A DNA stretch of 64,000 nucleotides from Anaerostipes butyraticus (GCF_016586355.1 NZ_BLYI01000023.1:62001-126000); one strand, 5' to 3'; counted from the first letter of the stretch, positions 26,135 to 35,492 are shown. Notes: generated from the sequence alone by a model not told the origin. Numbers and translations are program-made.

Positions 26135-27127
26135 CTAATTCTTTTCTAAATTTCTCAGTCGCCGGTATTCTAGCGGCGACAATCCATACTGTTTTTTGAA
26201 TACAGCTGCAAATTTCCCTTGATTGGAGTAGCCAACCTGCTCTGATATTTCGGCAATCGGACGCTTTGTGGCAGAGAGAAGTCTGGCGGCTTCATTCATG
26301 CGGATTTCTCGCAGCCAAGTAGATATATTTTGACCATATACGCCTCTAAAATAATTTTTCAGGCTGGTTTCACTGACCGAAAAGCGTTCTGCAATCTGCC
26401 TTACAGGGATGTGCTGGCGAAGGTCATCTGACAGAATTTTTGCTGTCCTTTTTGCAAGCTCCACTTGGGTTTCCGTGTAGAAGCCGCAGGTTTTCGGAGG
26501 CCGGATTTCCATGTTGAGAAGCCGGTGGATAAGTTCAAGCGTATAGATTTGCAAATGGAAGGCAGACGGTCTTTCCGAAAGCCGCCAGAGTTTTTGAAAT
26601 ATATTTTCCAGTTCGCTGTCCGCTTCGTTGATATATGTTTTATGGTTCGCGCAATAGTTTTCTTCCAAGCGCATGAGATCAATCGAAAAAGATTTCATCA
26701 ATTCGCCGCAGGACTGTAATAGGAGCGAAAGGTCAAAGTATATTTTTATGCCCTGATATTGCCGTGTGGGAAAGATGTACTCTTTCTGCGCTGTCTGCCC
26801 ACTGATACAAAAGTCGTTTTCCTTTAGGTAAATGTATGAGCCATCATCGAGAAGCAGTTCACTTCTGCCAGAAATACAATAGTTTATCAATAATGGCCTT
26901 AACTCTGAGTTGGCTTCTGACTCCGGCCACACAGGAGCATTTACAAAAATAAAAGCTAATGTCAGGCCCGGAAAGAGCGTATGGAATGTCATGCGCCCTT
27001 TACCATTTGCCTGATCTAATAGTAGTTCGCTGCTATTTGGACTGTTTTTCAAAGTCACACCTGAAACGGAATTGCTGTTTTCCAAAATGCTGTATATCAT
27101 ATCACGCAACTGCTTCGCCCCTTTCAT
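26135..27127 (-). CDS. AraC-family transcriptional regulator
   Basis: 330 residues. A cupin-like sensing region (residues 50-130) is followed by a C-terminal double helix-turn-helix (IPVRQIAERFSVSETSLKNY ... IAEISEQVGYSNQGKFAAVF), the AraC signature. It is divergent from the ECF/ABC operon that begins 195 bp away, so it is the likely regulator. AraC proteins of the YbtA group activate siderophore uptake genes, which fits the transporter types next door (inference). The ATG at 27127 directly follows an alternative GTG; neither has a clear ribosome site. Confidence 0.85.
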   Translation of the reverse strand: MKGAKQLRDMIYSILENSNSVSGVTLKNSPNSSELLLDQANGKGRMTFHTLFPGLTLAFIFVNAPVWPESEANSELRPLLINYCISGRSELLLDDGSYIYLKENDFCISGQTAQKEYIFPTRQYQGIKIYFDLSLLLQSCGELMKSFSIDLMRLEENYCANHKTYINEADSELENIFQKLWRLSERPSAFHLQIYTLELIHRLLNMEIRPPKTCGFYTETQVELAKRTAKILSDDLRQHIPVRQIAERFSVSETSLKNYFRGVYGQNISTWLREIRMNEAARLLSATKRPIAEISEQVGYSNQGKFAAVFKKQYGLSPLEYRRLRNLEKN

Positions 27128-27229
27128 CACGCAAAATCGTTGATATTATTATACCGGCGCAAAAATTCCCGGTCAATGGGTATTCCGGCCAAACGGAAAA
27201 ACTCCTTGCTATACGGGCCTAAAATACCG

Positions 27230-27292
27230 ATATGTGCATAGAAGCATAATCGAATATGTGCTACCATTAGAGTTGGTTAGCGAGGTCTAACC
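27230..27292 (+). promoter_or_regulatory. Candidate control sites of ECF/ABC operon 1
   Basis: Two direct copies of ATATGTGC (27230-27237 and 27254-27261) 24 bp apart are spaced as AraC half-sites often are. Downstream, GGTTAG-N6-CTAACC (27275-27292) is an inverted repeat resembling the arms of a DtxR/IdeR iron box but with a longer spacer. The same GGTTAG-N6-CTAA layout occurs before operon 2. Confidence 0.5.
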
Positions 27293-27322
27293 GAGAAAGC
27301 AATCATGTTAGGAGGTTTCGCA

Positions 27323-27904
27323 ATGAACAACAAATTGCAAGGAAAGGATCTCATCAACATCGGTATTTTCACGGCGATTTATTTTATCGTCATTTTCGCG
27401 GCGGCGTCTATCGGCTTTATCCCGATTTTCATTCCGCTTATCAGCGTGATCGTGCCGCTTGTAGGCGGTATTCCGATGATGTTGTTCTTCTCCAAAATCA
27501 AGAAATTCGGTATGCTTACCATCTGCGGGGTGCTGCTCGGTATCATCATGCTGCTGACCGGCATGGGCTATTGGTGCATTCCCACCGGGCTGATCTTCGG
27601 CCTGATTTCCGATTTTATGATGAAAGCCTGTGACTACAAGAACGCTAAGCGTGAAGTGCTGATCCACGGCGTTTTTTCCATGTGGGTAATCGGTGCCTTT
27701 ATTCCCATCGTTGTGACGCGTGACGCTTACTACCAGAGCCTGCTTCCCGGTTATGGTCAGGAATATGCCGACACGCTCATGGCCTATATGCCTGACTGGA
27801 TTTTGCCGGTACTTCTGGTAGCTGCTTTTGTCAGCGGTCTTGTGGGTGGCCTGATTGGACAGAAGATTTTCAAAAAGCACTTTGAGCGGGCGGGAATTGT
27901 GTAA
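27323..27904 (+). CDS. MptD/Trep_Strep-type ECF transporter S component
   Basis: 193-residue membrane protein with five or six hydrophobic helices (IGIFTAIYFIVIFAAASIGF; LISVIVPLVGGIPMMLFF; ILPVLLVAAFVSGLVGGLIG). The C-terminal 'KIFKKHFERAGIV' is shared with the S proteins at 41197 and 47557. It would be the substrate-binding membrane subunit of an energy-coupling-factor transporter. The ATG at 27323 follows TAGGAGG. First gene of a five-gene operon in which each gene overlaps or nearly touches the next. Substrate not determinable from sequence; a metal chelate is favoured by context. Confidence 0.8.
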   Translation: MNNKLQGKDLINIGIFTAIYFIVIFAAASIGFIPIFIPLISVIVPLVGGIPMMLFFSKIKKFGMLTICGVLLGIIMLLTGMGYWCIPTGLIFGLISDFMMKACDYKNAKREVLIHGVFSMWVIGAFIPIVVTRDAYYQSLLPGYGQEYADTLMAYMPDWILPVLLVAAFVSGLVGGLIGQKIFKKHFERAGIV

Positions 27905-28641
27905 TGAGCCGCGAACTTCTTGCAAGTCAAAAAAACAACAGTGGAATTTTATTAGACCCCCGGACAAAACTGGCGGTACTGATTACCATAGCCGTTTTTA
28001 TTTTAGGCGGTTCGTATGAAGGTATCATGCAGTATTACATCATCGTGCTGGCGGCCATCCCTCTGCTGCTTTTGTTAGCGGCCAGGAAATGGAAAGGCGC
28101 TGTTCTCTATATCCTGATTTTTGGAGGCAGCTTGTGCCTGGAAATGTTTGGCCTGTCCCGCCTGACCAGTGTAGCAAACTATATTGCAGTAGCCATCGTT
28201 GGTATCCTACTGAGGTTTACGCCCAGTGTGGTTATGGGATATTTCGTTGTGACAACAACAACGGTCAGTGAATTTGTCGCGGCAATGGAACGGCTCCACC
28301 TGCCGCAGCAAATCACTATTCCCATGTCCGTGATGTTTCGTTTCTTCCCTACGGTTGCAGAAGAATGGAGCGCCATCGGGGACGCCATGCGGATGCGTGG
28401 CGTCCGCTTTGGCGGCGGAAAAGCCGGTGCGATTTTAGAGTATCGGATTGTCCCCATGATGATCTGCTCCGTCAAAATTGGCGAGGAACTCTCTCAGGCA
28501 GCTCTCACACGGGGATTGGGCGGCCCGGTGAAGCGGACAAATATCTGTAAGCTGGGCTTTCATGTGCAGGACATTCTTTTTCTGCTGATCTGCCTCGGTG
28601 CCTTCGCAGCACAAATTTATGTGCTGGCTACAAGGGGGTGA
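27904..28641 (+). CDS. EcfT-like transmembrane protein (CbiQ family)
   Basis: 245 residues, several transmembrane helices. LDPRTKLAVLITIAVF at the N terminus is the CbiQ/EcfT signature, and the two coupling-helix motifs with Ala/Met-Arg-Gly (DAMRMRGVRFGG and AALTRGLGGPVKR) are present. It links the S component to the ATPases. TAATG overlap with the previous stop. Confidence 0.88.
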   Translation: MSRELLASQKNNSGILLDPRTKLAVLITIAVFILGGSYEGIMQYYIIVLAAIPLLLLLAARKWKGAVLYILIFGGSLCLEMFGLSRLTSVANYIAVAIVGILLRFTPSVVMGYFVVTTTTVSEFVAAMERLHLPQQITIPMSVMFRFFPTVAEEWSAIGDAMRMRGVRFGGGKAGAILEYRIVPMMICSVKIGEELSQAALTRGLGGPVKRTNICKLGFHVQDILFLLICLGAFAAQIYVLATRG

Positions 28642-28645
28642 TGAA

Positions 28646-30160
28646 GTGATTGAATGTAGGGATGTGTCATTCTCCTATCCAGCGAGCGGTTTGCCTGACA
28701 GTGAAAAGCAGGCCGAAGGCGCTTTGAAACATATTTCCTGTACCATTGAGGACGGTTCTTTTGTCCTGCTTTGCGGAACTTCCGGCTGCGGGAAAACAAC
28801 GATGACCCGTCTGTTCAACGGCCTTATTCCTCATTACCATGAGGGGACTTATACCGGCTCCGTCTATCTGGATGGAAAGGATACTCGCGACCTGTCACTG
28901 TTTGATATTTCTCTAAAAGTCGGTTCTGTATTTCAAAATCCGCGTTCTCAGTTTTTTAATGTGGACACGACCAGCGAACTGGCTTTCGGCCCGGAGAACC
29001 ACGGCATGGCTGAAGATATTGTGCGCGAACGGGTAAAGCGTGTAGCTGCACAGCTAAAGCTGGAACCGCTGCTTGATAGAAGTATTTTTTCTTTGTCCGG
29101 GGGTGAAAAACAAAAAATCGCCTGCGGATCGGCAGCAGCGATTGACCCGGATGTTTATGTGCTGGATGAACCATCATCCAACCTTGACACATACGCTATC
29201 GCTGATTTTCGGCAGCTTCTCTTTGCTTTGAAATCGCAAGGAAAGACCATCATCATCTCTGAACACCGGCTGTACTATCTGTCTGGCCTCTTTGACCGCG
29301 TTCTGTATCTGAAAGACGGAGAAATTGAAGGAGATTATACAGCGGAGGAGTTTTGCCGCCTGTCAGCAAAACAGCGAGAGGAAATGGGGCTTCGGCCTCT
29401 TGAACTTGCAGGGCTTTCAGAAGTTGAAGGGCCGCCGCAGCGAATAAATGAGGCGGTTTGGACGATAAAGAATGTGTCCTTTGCCTATAAGCATGAGTCG
29501 GAAACCTTGCATATAACGGAAACCACTTTCCCATCCGGCAGCGCCACGGCTATTATCGGACATAACGGTGCGGGAAAATCCACCTTTGCCCGGTGCCTCT
29601 GCGGATTGGAAAAGCACTTCAAGGGGACAGTGCAGGATCGGAGCAAGATTTATTCCAGGAAAGAACGATTGAAACTCTGCTATATGGTTATGCAGGATGT
29701 AAACCATCAGCTTTTTACCGAAAGTGTTCTGGATGAAATTCTGCTCAGTATGGGAACCGAGGATAAGCAAAGGGCAAGAGAAATCTTAAAAGAGATGGAC
29801 TTGCTGCCTTATGAGGACTGCCACCCGATGGGGCTGTCAGGCGGCCAAAAGCAGCGTGTGGCAGTTGCCTCTGCGATTGCTTCGGAACGCCCTCTGATTT
29901 TATTCGATGAGCCAACAAGCGGCCTTGACCTTTTTCACATGAGGCAGGTTGCCAGTGTTGTCAATCAAGTGGCAGATACTGGGAGAACTGCGCTTGTAGT
30001 GACCCATGACCCGGAATTTATTTTACGGTGCTGTAATTATGTCCTTCACTTAGAAAACGGGCAAATTCAGGAAAGTTATTCCATAGAGAACAACGATGGC
30101 CGAAACCGGCTACTAAAGTTTTTCCTGAATGATATGGAGAAGGAGGTGTCCACAGAATGA
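28646..30160 (+). CDS. Fused double ATPase of the ECF module
   Basis: 504 residues with two complete ABC nucleotide-binding domains in one chain. Domain 1: CGTSGCGKTT, signature LSGGEKQKIA, Walker B VYVLDEPSSNLD. Domain 2: GHNGAGKST, LSGGQKQRVA, LILFDEPTSGLD. Normal ECF modules use two separate ATPases (EcfA1/A2); here they are fused. The GTG start at 28646 follows AGGGGGTG by 7 bp and begins VIECRDVSFSYP; the longer frame into the previous gene is rejected. Cytoplasmic motor for the S/T pair. Confidence 0.88.
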   Translation: MIECRDVSFSYPASGLPDSEKQAEGALKHISCTIEDGSFVLLCGTSGCGKTTMTRLFNGLIPHYHEGTYTGSVYLDGKDTRDLSLFDISLKVGSVFQNPRSQFFNVDTTSELAFGPENHGMAEDIVRERVKRVAAQLKLEPLLDRSIFSLSGGEKQKIACGSAAAIDPDVYVLDEPSSNLDTYAIADFRQLLFALKSQGKTIIISEHRLYYLSGLFDRVLYLKDGEIEGDYTAEEFCRLSAKQREEMGLRPLELAGLSEVEGPPQRINEAVWTIKNVSFAYKHESETLHITETTFPSGSATAIIGHNGAGKSTFARCLCGLEKHFKGTVQDRSKIYSRKERLKLCYMVMQDVNHQLFTESVLDEILLSMGTEDKQRAREILKEMDLLPYEDCHPMGLSGGQKQRVAVASAIASERPLILFDEPTSGLDLFHMRQVASVVNQVADTGRTALVVTHDPEFILRCCNYVLHLENGQIQESYSIENNDGRNRLLKFFLNDMEKEVSTE

Positions 30161-31902
30161 AGGAGGAAAAGAAAGAATCACCCATAGGTGTCTTATGGGG
30201 ATGGGGCAAACCCTATCACGGGAAATTCATCGGTAGCATTATCCTTGCGGTATTAGGCGTGGCCTGCCAGATGGTGCCCTATTTCTGTGTGGCGCATATT
30301 GTCACGATGATGTTGTCTGGGGAGCAGAACTTTTCCCGATATGTGACCGCTGGCATTATTGCATTGTGTGGTTACTTTGGAAAGGTGCTGTTTTCCTGCC
30401 TTTCTACAACGATTTCCCACACAGCGACCTATTACACACTGCGCGATTTACGGGAGAATATCACCACTAAACTGGCCCGTGTCCCGATGGGGACGATTTT
30501 AGATACTCCGTCCGGCCAGTATAAAACGACGATTGTTGACCGGGTAGAAGGCATGGAATCGACCTTCGCGCACCTGATCCCGGAAATGACTGCAAATGTG
30601 CTGGTGCCTTTGGTGATTGTTGTATATCTATTCGTCGTGGACTGGCGCATGGCTCTCCTGTCCCTTGTCACGCTGGTGGTGGGCCTTGCTGTTATGTCTG
30701 CTGGCATGAAGAATTATCCCGTCAAATGGGAGGGCGCGGTCAAAGCAGGAAAGCAGATGGCAAACGCCATTGTAGAGTACATTGGTGGGATTGAGGTAGT
30801 CAAAGCGTTTAGTCAATCCGCCGGTTCCTACAAAAAATATTCTGACGCAGTAAACTATAACGCTAACTACTATGTGGACTGGATGAGAGAAAACCAGAAA
30901 ACCATGAGCGCCTACAACGCCATTCTGCCCTCGGTGCTGATTTGTGTGCTACCCTGCGGCTTCGCGTTCTGGCTCTCCGGCAGCCTGGAACTTTCTGCCT
31001 TCCTGTCTATCGTAATTTTTTCGCTGGGACTGATTGGGCCGATTATCGCGGCCTTTACCTTTACGGACGATTTGGCCGTATTGGGGACAAATGTGGAAGA
31101 AATCAGCCAGCTTTTGAACGCTGAAGAACTGAACCATAAGGATACGCCGGTCAAGCTGGCAGACACCGGCATTTCTCTTAGGTCTGTGTCTTTTTCCTAT
31201 GACGGGACAACAGAGGTTTTGCATGATGTGAACCTTGCCATTCGCCCCGGAACCATGACCGCCCTTGTGGGGCCGTCCGGCTCCGGTAAATCCACGGTGG
31301 CAAAACTGATTGCCGGGTATTGGGATGTTACATCCGGCAGCATTACCCTCGGAGGTTATGAATTGAAAGATATTCCGCTGTCCGAAATTTCAGACCAGAT
31401 TTCCTATGTGTCCCAGGACAACTATCTTTTTAACCGCAGTATCAGGGAAAACATCCGTATGGGAAAGCCCAGCGCCACAGACGCGGAGGTAGAACAGGCC
31501 GCCAAACAAAGCGGTTGCGATACCTTTATCCGCAAGCTGGACAATGGCTATGATACGGTTGTCGGCAGCGCCGGTTCCCATCTTTCCGGCGGTGAACGCC
31601 AGCGGATTGCCATCGCCCGCGCCATGCTGAAAAATGCGCCGGTTGTCATTTTGGACGAGGCAACTGCCTACATCGACCCCGAAAATGAGGCGCTGGTGCA
31701 GAAAGCCATTTCCGCTTTAACTGTCGGCAAGACCCTGATTGTGATTGCACACCGGCTGTCTACCATTGTTGGCGCAGATAACATCGTTGTGGTGAAGGAT
31801 GGAACCATCCACGCACAGGGTACGCATGAGAAGCTGCTGGAAACCTGCCCCCTCTACCAGGATATGTGGCAGGCGCATATCGGCGCGAAAGACCAGATGT
31901 AA
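30157..31902 (+). CDS. Exporter-fold ABC half-transporter 1 of operon 1 (YbtP/IrtA-like)
   Basis: 581 residues: an N-terminal six-helix membrane domain (about 20-310) and one nucleotide-binding domain (from about 335) with GPSGSGKST, LSGGERQRIAIARAML and VVILDEATAYIDPENE. The D-loop 'TAYIDPENE' is of the kind I recall from siderophore importers with exporter fold (YbtP/YbtQ, IrtA/IrtB). It overlaps the double-ATPase gene by 4 bp and is followed by its partner, so the two would form a heterodimer. Import rather than drug export is inferred from this context only. Confidence 0.8.
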   Translation: MKEEKKESPIGVLWGWGKPYHGKFIGSIILAVLGVACQMVPYFCVAHIVTMMLSGEQNFSRYVTAGIIALCGYFGKVLFSCLSTTISHTATYYTLRDLRENITTKLARVPMGTILDTPSGQYKTTIVDRVEGMESTFAHLIPEMTANVLVPLVIVVYLFVVDWRMALLSLVTLVVGLAVMSAGMKNYPVKWEGAVKAGKQMANAIVEYIGGIEVVKAFSQSAGSYKKYSDAVNYNANYYVDWMRENQKTMSAYNAILPSVLICVLPCGFAFWLSGSLELSAFLSIVIFSLGLIGPIIAAFTFTDDLAVLGTNVEEISQLLNAEELNHKDTPVKLADTGISLRSVSFSYDGTTEVLHDVNLAIRPGTMTALVGPSGSGKSTVAKLIAGYWDVTSGSITLGGYELKDIPLSEISDQISYVSQDNYLFNRSIRENIRMGKPSATDAEVEQAAKQSGCDTFIRKLDNGYDTVVGSAGSHLSGGERQRIAIARAMLKNAPVVILDEATAYIDPENEALVQKAISALTVGKTLIVIAHRLSTIVGADNIVVVKDGTIHAQGTHEKLLETCPLYQDMWQAHIGAKDQM

Positions 31903-31916
31903 GGGGGTGTTGTCAG

Positions 31917-33653
31917 ATGTATGGAACATTGAAAAAAATCTTTGCTTTTGCAGGCAGCAAAAAGGGGCTTTTGAAAAAATCCCTGTTGTTTGCGTTTCTG
32001 TCTGGGCTGTTTTCAGCCATGCAGTTTGCCGCCCTCTTTGTAGTGATTGGTGCGTTGGTATCTGACAACCGGGACGGAAGTATTGTCTGGATTTCGTTGG
32101 GAATTATGGCGGTATCCCTCATCGGGCGTATCATCACGACCTACTTTTCCACGATGGAGCAAACGGAAACCGGCTATTGCATGGTAGCGGAAAAGCGTAT
32201 CCACATCGGAGATCGGCTTCGCTATATCCCGATGGGCTACTTCAACAAGAATAGTATCGGGAACATTACCGCCATTGTCACAACGACTTTGGACGATGTA
32301 GAAAACTCGGCGGCTCGTGTCCTGGTGTCTGTACTGGGTGGATTTTTCAACTCGGTGGCTCTTGTCATTGTCCTGCTGATATTCGACTGGTGGATCGGGC
32401 TTGTGGCTGCTGTCGGTGTCCTTCTTTATCTTGCAGCGGCGGAACTGGCCCTCCGCAAGTCTGCGGCCCTAAGCTCGGTGCGCCAGCACACGCAGGAGTC
32501 CCTTGTGGAGTCCGTGTTGGAGTACATTCAGGGCATGGGGATTGTCAAAGCATTTGGCCTTGAACGGGACAGCACACAATCCATTGGAAACGCTATACAG
32601 GCAAGCTGCCGGGATAACCTGAAACTGACAAAAGCCAGCGTTCCCTATGACGCTATCAAGCAAGTGGTTGTCCGGGTGTTCAGCGTCCTGCTGTTGCTGG
32701 CCTCGGTCTGGTTCTGGCTGGATGGCTCTCTGCCGCTGGCCTACGGCCTGATTTTGGTAATCGCTTCTTTCATGGTGTTCAACGATTTGGAAAACGCCGG
32801 GAACATGGCTTCTCTGCTTCAAATGCTGGTGGCCTCGATGGATACGGCAAACTCCATTGATGACACGCCGATAATGGACGAGAAAGGCACTGACATTACG
32901 CCGAAGTCCAGCGAGATCGTGTTTGACAAGGTGGATTTTTCCTACGCAGACCGCAAGATATTGGATCAGGTTAGCTTTACCATTCCCGAAAAAACGACTA
33001 CGGCCATTGTCGGCCCTTCCGGGGCGGGTAAGACAACGATGTGCAACCTGATTGCCCGCTTTTGGGATGTGAACGCCGGGAAGATTACCATAGGCGGTAC
33101 GGATGTGCGGGATTTCAAACTGGACAGCCTGATGAAGAATATCTCGATGGTGTTTCAGAGCGTGTATCTCTTCGCCGATACGATTGAGAACAATATCAAG
33201 TTTGGCTGCCCGGACGCTACCCATGAGCAGGTGGTTGAGGCGGCGAAAAAGGCTTGCTGCCATGACTTTATTTCCGCTCTGCCGGAAGGTTATGATACTG
33301 TGATTGGCGAGGGCGGCGGCACTTTGTCCGGCGGAGAGAAACAGCGTATTTCCATCGCCCGCGCCATGCTGAAAAATGCGCCCATCATCATCTTGGACGA
33401 GGCAACAAGCAGCGTTGACCCGGAGAATGAGGATGAATTGCAGCGGGCTATTGAGGCGTTGACCCACGACAAGACCATCATCATGATTGCCCACCGGCTG
33501 AAAACTGTTCGGAACGCCGACCAAATCCTTGTGTTAGACAATACCCATATCGTCCAGCGCGGCACTCATGCAGAGCTGATCCAGCAAAAAGGCCTGTATG
33601 CTGACTTTGTATTGACCAGACAGGAGGCCATAGGCTGGAAACTGAATCAGTAA
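31917..33653 (+). CDS. Exporter-fold ABC half-transporter 2 of operon 1 (YbtQ/IrtB-like)
   Basis: 578 residues: membrane domain (about 20-300) plus nucleotide-binding domain with GPSGAGKTT, LSGGEKQRISIARAML and IIILDEATSSVDPENE. Partner of the upstream half-transporter. The ATG at 31917 follows AAGGGGGTG; the longer in-frame start inside the upstream gene is rejected. Last intact gene of operon 1. In operon 2 the equivalent gene is followed by another S component, while here the DNA breaks off into an IS110 element. Confidence 0.8.
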   Translation: MYGTLKKIFAFAGSKKGLLKKSLLFAFLSGLFSAMQFAALFVVIGALVSDNRDGSIVWISLGIMAVSLIGRIITTYFSTMEQTETGYCMVAEKRIHIGDRLRYIPMGYFNKNSIGNITAIVTTTLDDVENSAARVLVSVLGGFFNSVALVIVLLIFDWWIGLVAAVGVLLYLAAAELALRKSAALSSVRQHTQESLVESVLEYIQGMGIVKAFGLERDSTQSIGNAIQASCRDNLKLTKASVPYDAIKQVVVRVFSVLLLLASVWFWLDGSLPLAYGLILVIASFMVFNDLENAGNMASLLQMLVASMDTANSIDDTPIMDEKGTDITPKSSEIVFDKVDFSYADRKILDQVSFTIPEKTTTAIVGPSGAGKTTMCNLIARFWDVNAGKITIGGTDVRDFKLDSLMKNISMVFQSVYLFADTIENNIKFGCPDATHEQVVEAAKKACCHDFISALPEGYDTVIGEGGGTLSGGEKQRISIARAMLKNAPIIILDEATSSVDPENEDELQRAIEALTHDKTIIMIAHRLKTVRNADQILVLDNTHIVQRGTHAELIQQKGLYADFVLTRQEAIGWKLNQ

Positions 33654-33682
33654 AGTCCAGCTAAGAAATGTCAAGAGGTGAT

Positions 33683-33709
33683 ATGAAAAAATTAAATTTA
33701 TTACAGTAG
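33683..33709 (+). pseudogene. Ribosome site and 8-codon stub of an interrupted gene (putative)
   Basis: AGAGGTG, then ATG and eight codons (MKKLNLLQ) ending in TAG, 29 bp after the last ABC gene. The start signals are good but the frame stops at once. Operon 2 has an S-component gene at this position, so this may be the 5' stub of a gene cut by the IS110 insertion. Confidence 0.3.
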
Positions 33710-33788
33710 AGCGAAAAAGGGTAACCTTAACAGACCATTCCCCAATATAGGACTGGTCAGAAACTAAATATTCAGAATACCGTGTTGA

Positions 33789-35126
33789 TTACGCAGCCTT
33801 CCTTATCTTGTCGGGATGTTCTGTGGCAAAGCGTCTGCAGTGTTCTTCCGGAGTGATGATTTCAAAAGGTTTGTTATCCCGAAGCATGGCAAAGATGATG
33901 TTACAGATCTTATGCATGACAGCGCCCATTGCTACTGGCTTTTTCTTGCCGGAGCACTTCCGGGTGTAATAGTCGTAGATCACAGGATTCACAGGTGTGC
34001 CGCTCCCTTTATCAACCTTTACGTTATTGAGCGCGGCCATGTGAAGAACACGCCTGGCAAGGCTGGAGCCACGTTTGGACATATGGACTTTATCGCCATT
34101 GAGTTTTCCGGATTGTTTGACAGCGGGGTCAAGCCCAAAGTAGGCATAAAGCTTTTTCGGGGAAGAAAAAAGTTTAAAATCCCCCATCTCTGCAATCAGG
34201 ACGACTGCGCTTAAGAATCCAATCCCGCGCAGGGACTGCAGAAGGCAGATCTGATCGTAGATCAGGGTATCCTGCAGTTTCTCTACCGTCTCATGGAGTG
34301 CTTTCAGGAGCGCGTCCAGATGCTTCTGGTATTCCTGATAAGTGTCGATATAAAGACGGATGCGAACAGCATTGCTAGGAAGAGCCCTGCTGAAAACAGC
34401 GGCATCCTGTGCGGCAGCGATAATGGCGTCATACTTACGCAGGGCATAAGCTTCGCCAAAACGTGCGGTACTGCGGATGATATCCACAATGTCCTCTTTG
34501 GAAGCGGCAAGCATGTCCGCAGGAAGAGGATAAGAGCTTAACAGCTTTAAGGAAGACTGTGTGGTGACTTTGCTGAAGACCTTAGCATAAGCAGGGAAAG
34601 ATACTTTCAGTTCCGCAGTGAGCTTCAGAGCGACAGCAGACTGGAGATCCTTGAAATAATAATAATCACGGACCAGGTTTCTCAGATCGACAACGGAATC
34701 ATCCGGGAGGATGGAAGTCTTGAGAGAAACGTTCAGTCCAACAAGGGCAGCCTTTTTTGAATCGAATTTATCATTATGCAGTTTCCTTATGTTGATATTT
34801 GTGCTATTCTTAGTGATGATAGGATTTATGACCGAGCAGTCAAACCCCTTATCACGAAGGAAGCACAGGAGCGGGATGTGGTAGATCCCGGTAGACTCAA
34901 GGAAGCAGCGGCTTTTGAGAGAATACGTCTCTTGTGCTTCTTTTATTTTTGTGACAGCGAGATCTCTGGACCGAGAATCAGAATGGATGATCTTAAAGGG
35001 CTTCCCGACAAAAGAACCATTGGGGAGAGCAATTGACATCCAGGTAAAATCAGCGCCAACATCAAGGCCGACAGAAAGGTAAGAAGAAACGCCGTCAATA
35101 AATGTAAGTAATCTTTTGTAATGCAT
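33789..35126 (-). CDS. IS110-family transposase (DEDD + serine recombinase-like domain)
   Basis: 445 residues. The N-terminal RuvC-like DEDD domain begins LSVGLDVGADFTWMSIALP (first Asp) and has FLESTGIYHIPL (Glu); the C-terminal Transposase_20 domain has LLQSLRGIGFLSAVVLIAEM and SPKKLYAYFGLDP, with the candidate catalytic Ser in HMSKRGSSLARR. The ATG at 35126 (MHYKRLLTF) is preceded by GGAAAGG. Open throughout, so probably functional. Confidence 0.9.
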   Translation of the reverse strand: MHYKRLLTFIDGVSSYLSVGLDVGADFTWMSIALPNGSFVGKPFKIIHSDSRSRDLAVTKIKEAQETYSLKSRCFLESTGIYHIPLLCFLRDKGFDCSVINPIITKNSTNINIRKLHNDKFDSKKAALVGLNVSLKTSILPDDSVVDLRNLVRDYYYFKDLQSAVALKLTAELKVSFPAYAKVFSKVTTQSSLKLLSSYPLPADMLAASKEDIVDIIRSTARFGEAYALRKYDAIIAAAQDAAVFSRALPSNAVRIRLYIDTYQEYQKHLDALLKALHETVEKLQDTLIYDQICLLQSLRGIGFLSAVVLIAEMGDFKLFSSPKKLYAYFGLDPAVKQSGKLNGDKVHMSKRGSSLARRVLHMAALNNVKVDKGSGTPVNPVIYDYYTRKCSGKKKPVAMGAVMHKICNIIFAMLRDNKPFEIITPEEHCRRFATEHPDKIRKAA

Positions 35127-35440
35127 GATAAACATCCTTTCCGGCAGGCATCCATTTCCATAAGGCGGATACACAACCTAGCGGCTTATACAGGTATAGC
35201 CTGAGGCTTCCCAACCAGCCAAACCATAAATCACCACCGAATGGACAGACAGACTTTCTAAGAGGTTTTCCCGGCGGAAGGCCGGGTCCCAAGGAGGCGT
35301 CGTCAATCGCCCTGCCTCAGTGATTATACCTCAGGATCTGATCTGGTGCATTATGGAAGCCACAGACACAGTAAGGAAACAATAACTTCTGATGGAGAGG
35401 GAATCCCTCCTTCAGTTATTCATTTAGATTTTGTAACTAT
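35127..35440 (-). ncRNA. Probable bridge-RNA region of the IS110 element
   Basis: Non-coding end upstream of the IS110 transposase, where IS110-group elements encode the structured bridge RNA that selects target and donor DNA. Several hairpins are visible, for example TTTTCCCGGC/GCCGGG (about 35264-35286) and GGAGAGGGAATCCCTCC (about 35395-35411). The call rests on position and hairpins; loop-to-target complementarity could not be tested. Confidence 0.5.
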
Positions 35441-35446
35441 TAACTC

Positions 35447-35464
35447 GTAGTCATTATTGACTAC
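35447..35464. promoter_or_regulatory. Inverted repeat before the response regulator gene
   Basis: GTAGTCA-TTAT-TGACTAC, a perfect 7-bp palindrome 29 bp upstream of the TTG start. It is a candidate operator, and TTATACT (about 35473) lies just after it as a possible -10. Confidence 0.5.
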
Positions 35465-35492
35465 ACCATTATTATACTAGGGAGGTGATCTC

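Larger units (their letters stand above)
33710..35440 (-). mobile_element. IS110-family insertion sequence (approximate limits)
   Basis: Contains the IS110 transposase (33789-35126) and a roughly 300-bp non-coding segment on its 5' side. IS110 elements lack terminal inverted repeats, so the ends are estimates; the left limit is placed near the stub at 33683-33709 and the right limit before the two-component system promoter. Confidence 0.65.

Noticed and set aside
32469-33524. 351-codon antisense frame in ABC half-transporter 2
   Set aside because: Shadow of a gene with complete ABC motifs on the other strand.
26135-33653. Multidrug efflux island
   Set aside because: Exporter-fold ABC genes alone could suggest this, but the attached S, EcfT and double-ATPase genes point to uptake.
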